Below are positions 32,141 through 34,249 of a stretch of DNA of 34,249 nucleotides, one piece after another. Both the position numbers and the translations under genes were made by a program. Below the pieces are notes generated by a model, which had not been told where the DNA came from, searched no databases, and worked only from the letters and a program-made list of their open reading frames with translations. Source of the DNA: Pseudomonadota bacterium (GTDB lineage: Bacteria; Myxococcota_A; UBA796; SXON01); contig JAUXTN010000011.1 of assembly GCA_030684355.1 (NCBI GenBank), positions 1-34,249 of the forward strand. Reading direction: 5' to 3'. Every line of letters starts with the position of its first letter. Position 1 is the stretch's first letter.

Positions 32141-33340
32141 TCACCCCAGCACCCACCGTCGCAACCCCGACCCCGGCGGCCCCAGGCGCCAGAGGTAGCC
32201 GTCGAGGAGGTAGTGGGTGAGCTGCGGCGTCGCGAGCAGCGGGACGGCGACGGCGACGAGCCACTCGGGCAGATCCGCGGGCGCGAAGAAGTGCTCGCGC
32301 CAGACCAGGGCGTCCCACGCGAGCTCCTCGGCGAAGGCCGCGGCCACGGGCAGCGCCAGGAACGCGAGGATCGCGGCAGGGGCGAACCAGCGAGGCGTGA
32401 CCGCGCCCTCGCCGTCGGCCCACTGGCGCCGACCGACGTGGTGCACGAGCGCGAAGTAGGGGACGCCGTGGGCGAGCACGTTCGCGAGGGTGAAGGCGGC
32501 GTCGCCGTCGGTGAGGACGATGCCGACGGTCCAACTCACGGCGGTCGAGAGGACCCAGAGGTCACGGCCGGGCTGCCAGGCGCCGGTGCGAAGGTGGGGA
32601 GCGCTGGGAAGCCGGGGATCGCTGCGAAGGGGGGGACCGCCGCCCGGGCGGGGGCCGCCGGGAAGGCGGGGATCGCGGCGGCCCTGGAGGAGGGTGCGGG
32701 TCCGCAGCCCGAGCCAGGTGGCGAACGAGAGCGCGGTGACGACGCCGAGCGCGGTCGCGACGGCGGGGGGCAGGCCGACGAGGAAGTCGGTGGGGGTGAA
32801 CCACGCGTAGCGGCGGGGGAGGTGGGCGTGCCACCACGCCACGGGGAACACGCAGAGCATCGCGACCGTGAAGTGCTCGACGCGGGCCTCGAGCGTCGCG
32901 CGGGCGATGCCGGCGCGGGCCCGGTAGAGCGCGGCGAAGCCCTGCTGCTGGCGCACGAAGTGGAACACCGCCACGTAGGCGAGGACGGTCCAGAACCACG
33001 GCGCCGCGAGGGTGTGGACGGTCATGGCCGCGGCGAACACGACGAGCGGGACGCCCCACAGGAGCGCCGGGCGGTCACGACGGGCCGCGGGGTCGAGCCA
33101 CGCGCGGTAGAGCGTGGCCCAGGTGTGCGCCACGTCGACGATCACGACGAGGACGAGCCATCCGAAGAGGCCCACCTCGGCGCCGTCGGGGACGAGGAGC
33201 GCCGCGAGGGACGCGAGCAGCGCGGGGCCGCTGAACCAGGCGAGGTCGTAGGCGGGGGAGACGATCCAGCCGGGGGCGGCGGGTCGGGCCGGGGCGGTGC
33301 CGGGCGTGCCGGGCGACGATGGCGCCGCGCTCACGTCCAC
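32141..33340 (-). CDS. Multi-pass integral membrane protein of unknown function
   Basis: A 399-residue polytopic membrane protein, about 8-9 hydrophobic helices. Notable conserved-looking segments are WIVSPAYDLAWFSGPAL near the N-terminus, a His-containing helix (VVIVDVAHTWATLYRAWLD), FHFVRQQQGFAALYRAR, and the C-terminal LTHYLLDGYLWRLG. The His/Asp/Arg residues in the helices could bind a metal or cofactor, but I cannot name the family. A Pro/Gly/Arg-rich cytoplasmic loop lies at about 225-250. The start is GTG 33340, inside a repeat copied from the end of the adjacent oxidoreductase gene; codons 1-25 may therefore be dispensable and the true start is uncertain. Same strand as the oxidoreductase, so probably the same operon. 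Confidence 0.68.
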   Translation of the reverse strand: MDVSAAPSSPGTPGTAPARPAAPGWIVSPAYDLAWFSGPALLASLAALLVPDGAEVGLFGWLVLVVIVDVAHTWATLYRAWLDPAARRDRPALLWGVPLVVFAAAMTVHTLAAPWFWTVLAYVAVFHFVRQQQGFAALYRARAGIARATLEARVEHFTVAMLCVFPVAWWHAHLPRRYAWFTPTDFLVGLPPAVATALGVVTALSFATWLGLRTRTLLQGRRDPRLPGGPRPGGGPPLRSDPRLPSAPHLRTGAWQPGRDLWVLSTAVSWTVGIVLTDGDAAFTLANVLAHGVPYFALVHHVGRRQWADGEGAVTPRWFAPAAILAFLALPVAAAFAEELAWDALVWREHFFAPADLPEWLVAVAVPLLATPQLTHYLLDGYLWRLGPPGSGLRRWVLG

Positions 33341-33562
33341 GTGTCCGCCGGGCGCCCGAAGAGCGTCAGGACCGCTTCGGCGGGCGACGTTGGCGCCGCG
33401 CTCACGTCCACATGTCGGCCGGGCGCCCGAAGAGCGTCAGGACCGTGGCGGGCGACGTTGGCGCCGCGCTCAGGCGGGAGGACCGCGGTGGGCGACGATG
33501 GCGCCGCGCTCACGTCCACGTGTCCGCCGGGCGCCCGAAGAGCGTCAGGACCGCTTCGGCGG
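33311..33562. repeat. Tandem repeats derived from an operon stop/start junction
   Basis: A unit of about 70 bp recurs at 33311-33381, 33382-33449, 33450-33489 (internally deleted) and 33490-33562. The last copy is the real 3' end of the oxidoreductase gene (TGA at 33510-33512); the first copy contains the GTG start of the membrane-protein gene (33340). The middle copies are relics carrying the same gene end plus start. The arrays are nearly identical apart from a few substitutions. Confidence 0.88.
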
Positions 33563-34249
33563 CGCGAATCCCCTGGAAGCTCGCCTCCTCGAAGAGCGAC
33601 AGCCCGGAGAGGTCCGTGTGGGCGAGGTGGACGCGCGGGTGCGGCGCGTGGAGCGCGTCGAGGCGGCCGGGCGCGTGGAGGCCGGGGACGGGGCGGACGG
33701 TGCCGTGGCCCCAGTGCCACACGTCGAGGCGCTCCACCACGTCGAGGAGATCGGGGTGGGAGGCGCCGAGGTCGTCGAGGACGAGGTCCCGCGCGGTCTC
33801 CCAGGGCTCGTCGAGGAGCGCGCGCCGCGCCGCGAGCGGATCGCCGAGGAGCGGCTGGTACCAGGTCAGGACCCCCGGCCCGCCGTAGGTGCCCGCCTGG
33901 TGCGTGGACGTGACGTAGCCGAGGCTCTCGGCGCCGTAGACGACGCTGTCCCAAGCGGTTTCGACACCGAGCGCCGCGGGGAGCCGGGACACGTGGAGCT
34001 GCGCGACCCGCCACGGCGCCTGGTCGGGGAGCGCGGCGTCGGGGAGGGCGAGGAAGCCGGCGAGATCGAGGTTGCCCCGGGTTGGGAGGGGAGCGGCCCC
34101 CGTGGCCGAGGGAGGCGGGCTCGCGCTGGATTCGGGCGCGCGGGTGGGCGCTGCGGAGGCCGTGGACCCGCGGGGCGGGGGGCCACCCTTGGCGCCCGCG
34201 CCGCCGTGGCCCGAGGGGCCGCCTTCGGCGCCCGCGCCGCCGTGGCCCG
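33510..34249 (-). CDS. FAD-type oxidoreductase, C-terminal part (truncated by window edge)
   Basis: A partial gene open from the right edge to its stop at 33510. The conserved C-terminal part begins around 34090 (NLDLAGFLALPDAALPDQAPWRVAQLHV) and includes TAWDSVVYGAESLGYV and WYQPLLGDP. It ends with DVWHWGHGTVRPVPGL and HPRVHLAHTDLSGLSLFEEASFQGIRAAEAVL, a substrate/FAD-closing pattern of the amine-oxidase-like NAD(P)/FAD-dependent oxidoreductases found in myxobacteria. The N-terminal FAD-binding domain (GxGxxG) is outside the window, so the assignment rests on C-terminal motifs only. Upstream codons visible near the edge encode a Ser/Ala/Pro-rich region and a Gly-rich repeat. Reading frame and codon bias are intact. 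Confidence 0.6.
   Translation of the reverse strand, partial: GHGGAGAEGGPSGHGGAGAKGGPPPRGSTASAAPTRAPESSASPPPSATGAAPLPTRGNLDLAGFLALPDAALPDQAPWRVAQLHVSRLPAALGVETAWDSVVYGAESLGYVTSTHQAGTYGGPGVLTWYQPLLGDPLAARRALLDEPWETARDLVLDDLGASHPDLLDVVERLDVWHWGHGTVRPVPGLHAPGRLDALHAPHPRVHLAHTDLSGLSLFEEASFQGIRAAEAVLTLFGRPADTWT
34191..34249 (-). repeat. 36-bp in-frame repeat encoding GHGGAGA(E/K)GGP
   Basis: GGCGCCCGCGCCGCCGTGGC and its flanks recur with a 36-bp period (34191-34213 and 34227-34249), encoding repeated Gly-His-Gly-Gly-Ala-Gly-Ala units inside the oxidoreductase reading frame. The array may continue beyond the window. Confidence 0.7.

Noticed and set aside
32081..33913. Plus-strand ORF of 610 aa
   Set aside because: Shadow of the membrane-protein and oxidoreductase genes; low-complexity Arg/Gly.

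Overview
The window is very GC-rich, with strong G/C bias at third codon positions and long spurious ORFs on the opposite strand of almost every gene. Several features point to a myxobacterium-like organism (Myxococcota, formerly Deltaproteobacteria): lipoproteins with Asp-Thr-rich tethers, an FG-GAP lipoprotein, a MopE-type metal-binding repeat protein, Ig-like proteins with a MYXO-CTERM-like tail, a very large Ser/Thr kinase, and a GH1-like Tat protein. This assignment is inferred from gene content; there is no rRNA or other taxonomic marker here. No tRNA, rRNA, CRISPR array, insertion sequence, integrase or phage gene was seen.

Layout. 1-378: no supported gene. 379-1605 (-): TraB/GumN-type lipoprotein. 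1657-1886: 52-bp tandem repeat with palindromic junctions. 2068-2709 (-): small exported TPR protein, divergent from a serine-hydrolase lipoprotein (2801-4246) and a SAM methyltransferase (4304-4909). 5012-6577 (-): sulfatase-fold lipoprotein, divergent from a PAT/AmpG-like MFS transporter (6642-8030). 8064-8783 (-): DT-rich lipoprotein, divergent from a 1336-residue kinase/cyclase-like/ATPase/TPR protein (8999-13009). 13025-14959 (-): FG-GAP lipoprotein, divergent from a Tat-exported GH1-like protein (15196-16593). A leftward block follows: OPT transporter (22804-20765), PAS histidine kinase with a degenerate receiver (20693-18348), FkbM methyltransferase (18238-17429) and sterol-desaturase-family hydroxylase (17432-16734, GTGA overlap). 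Then an unrecognised 603-residue protein (22948-24759), a double-receiver regulator (25774-24806), a MaoC-like hydratase (25947-26786), a left-handed beta-helix protein (26856-28064), the MopE/beta-helix lipoprotein (30233-28086), two tandem paralogous Ig-like surface proteins (30342-31160, 31165-31965), a multi-pass membrane protein (33340-32141) and the 3' part of an FAD-type oxidoreductase running off the right edge.

Themes. About ten products are exported or surface lipoproteins; the rest cover signalling (kinase, hybrid histidine kinase, REC-REC), transport (MFS, OPT) and lipid or glycan modification. I see no single dedicated pathway and no defence or mobile system. The two most notable patterns are regulatory and structural. 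First, a -10-like hexamer (TANNNT or close) lies 6-7 nt upstream of at least eight start codons, which suggests widespread leaderless transcription. Second, a stop/start junction between two operon neighbours has been amplified about four times (33311-33562), separating genes that once overlapped.
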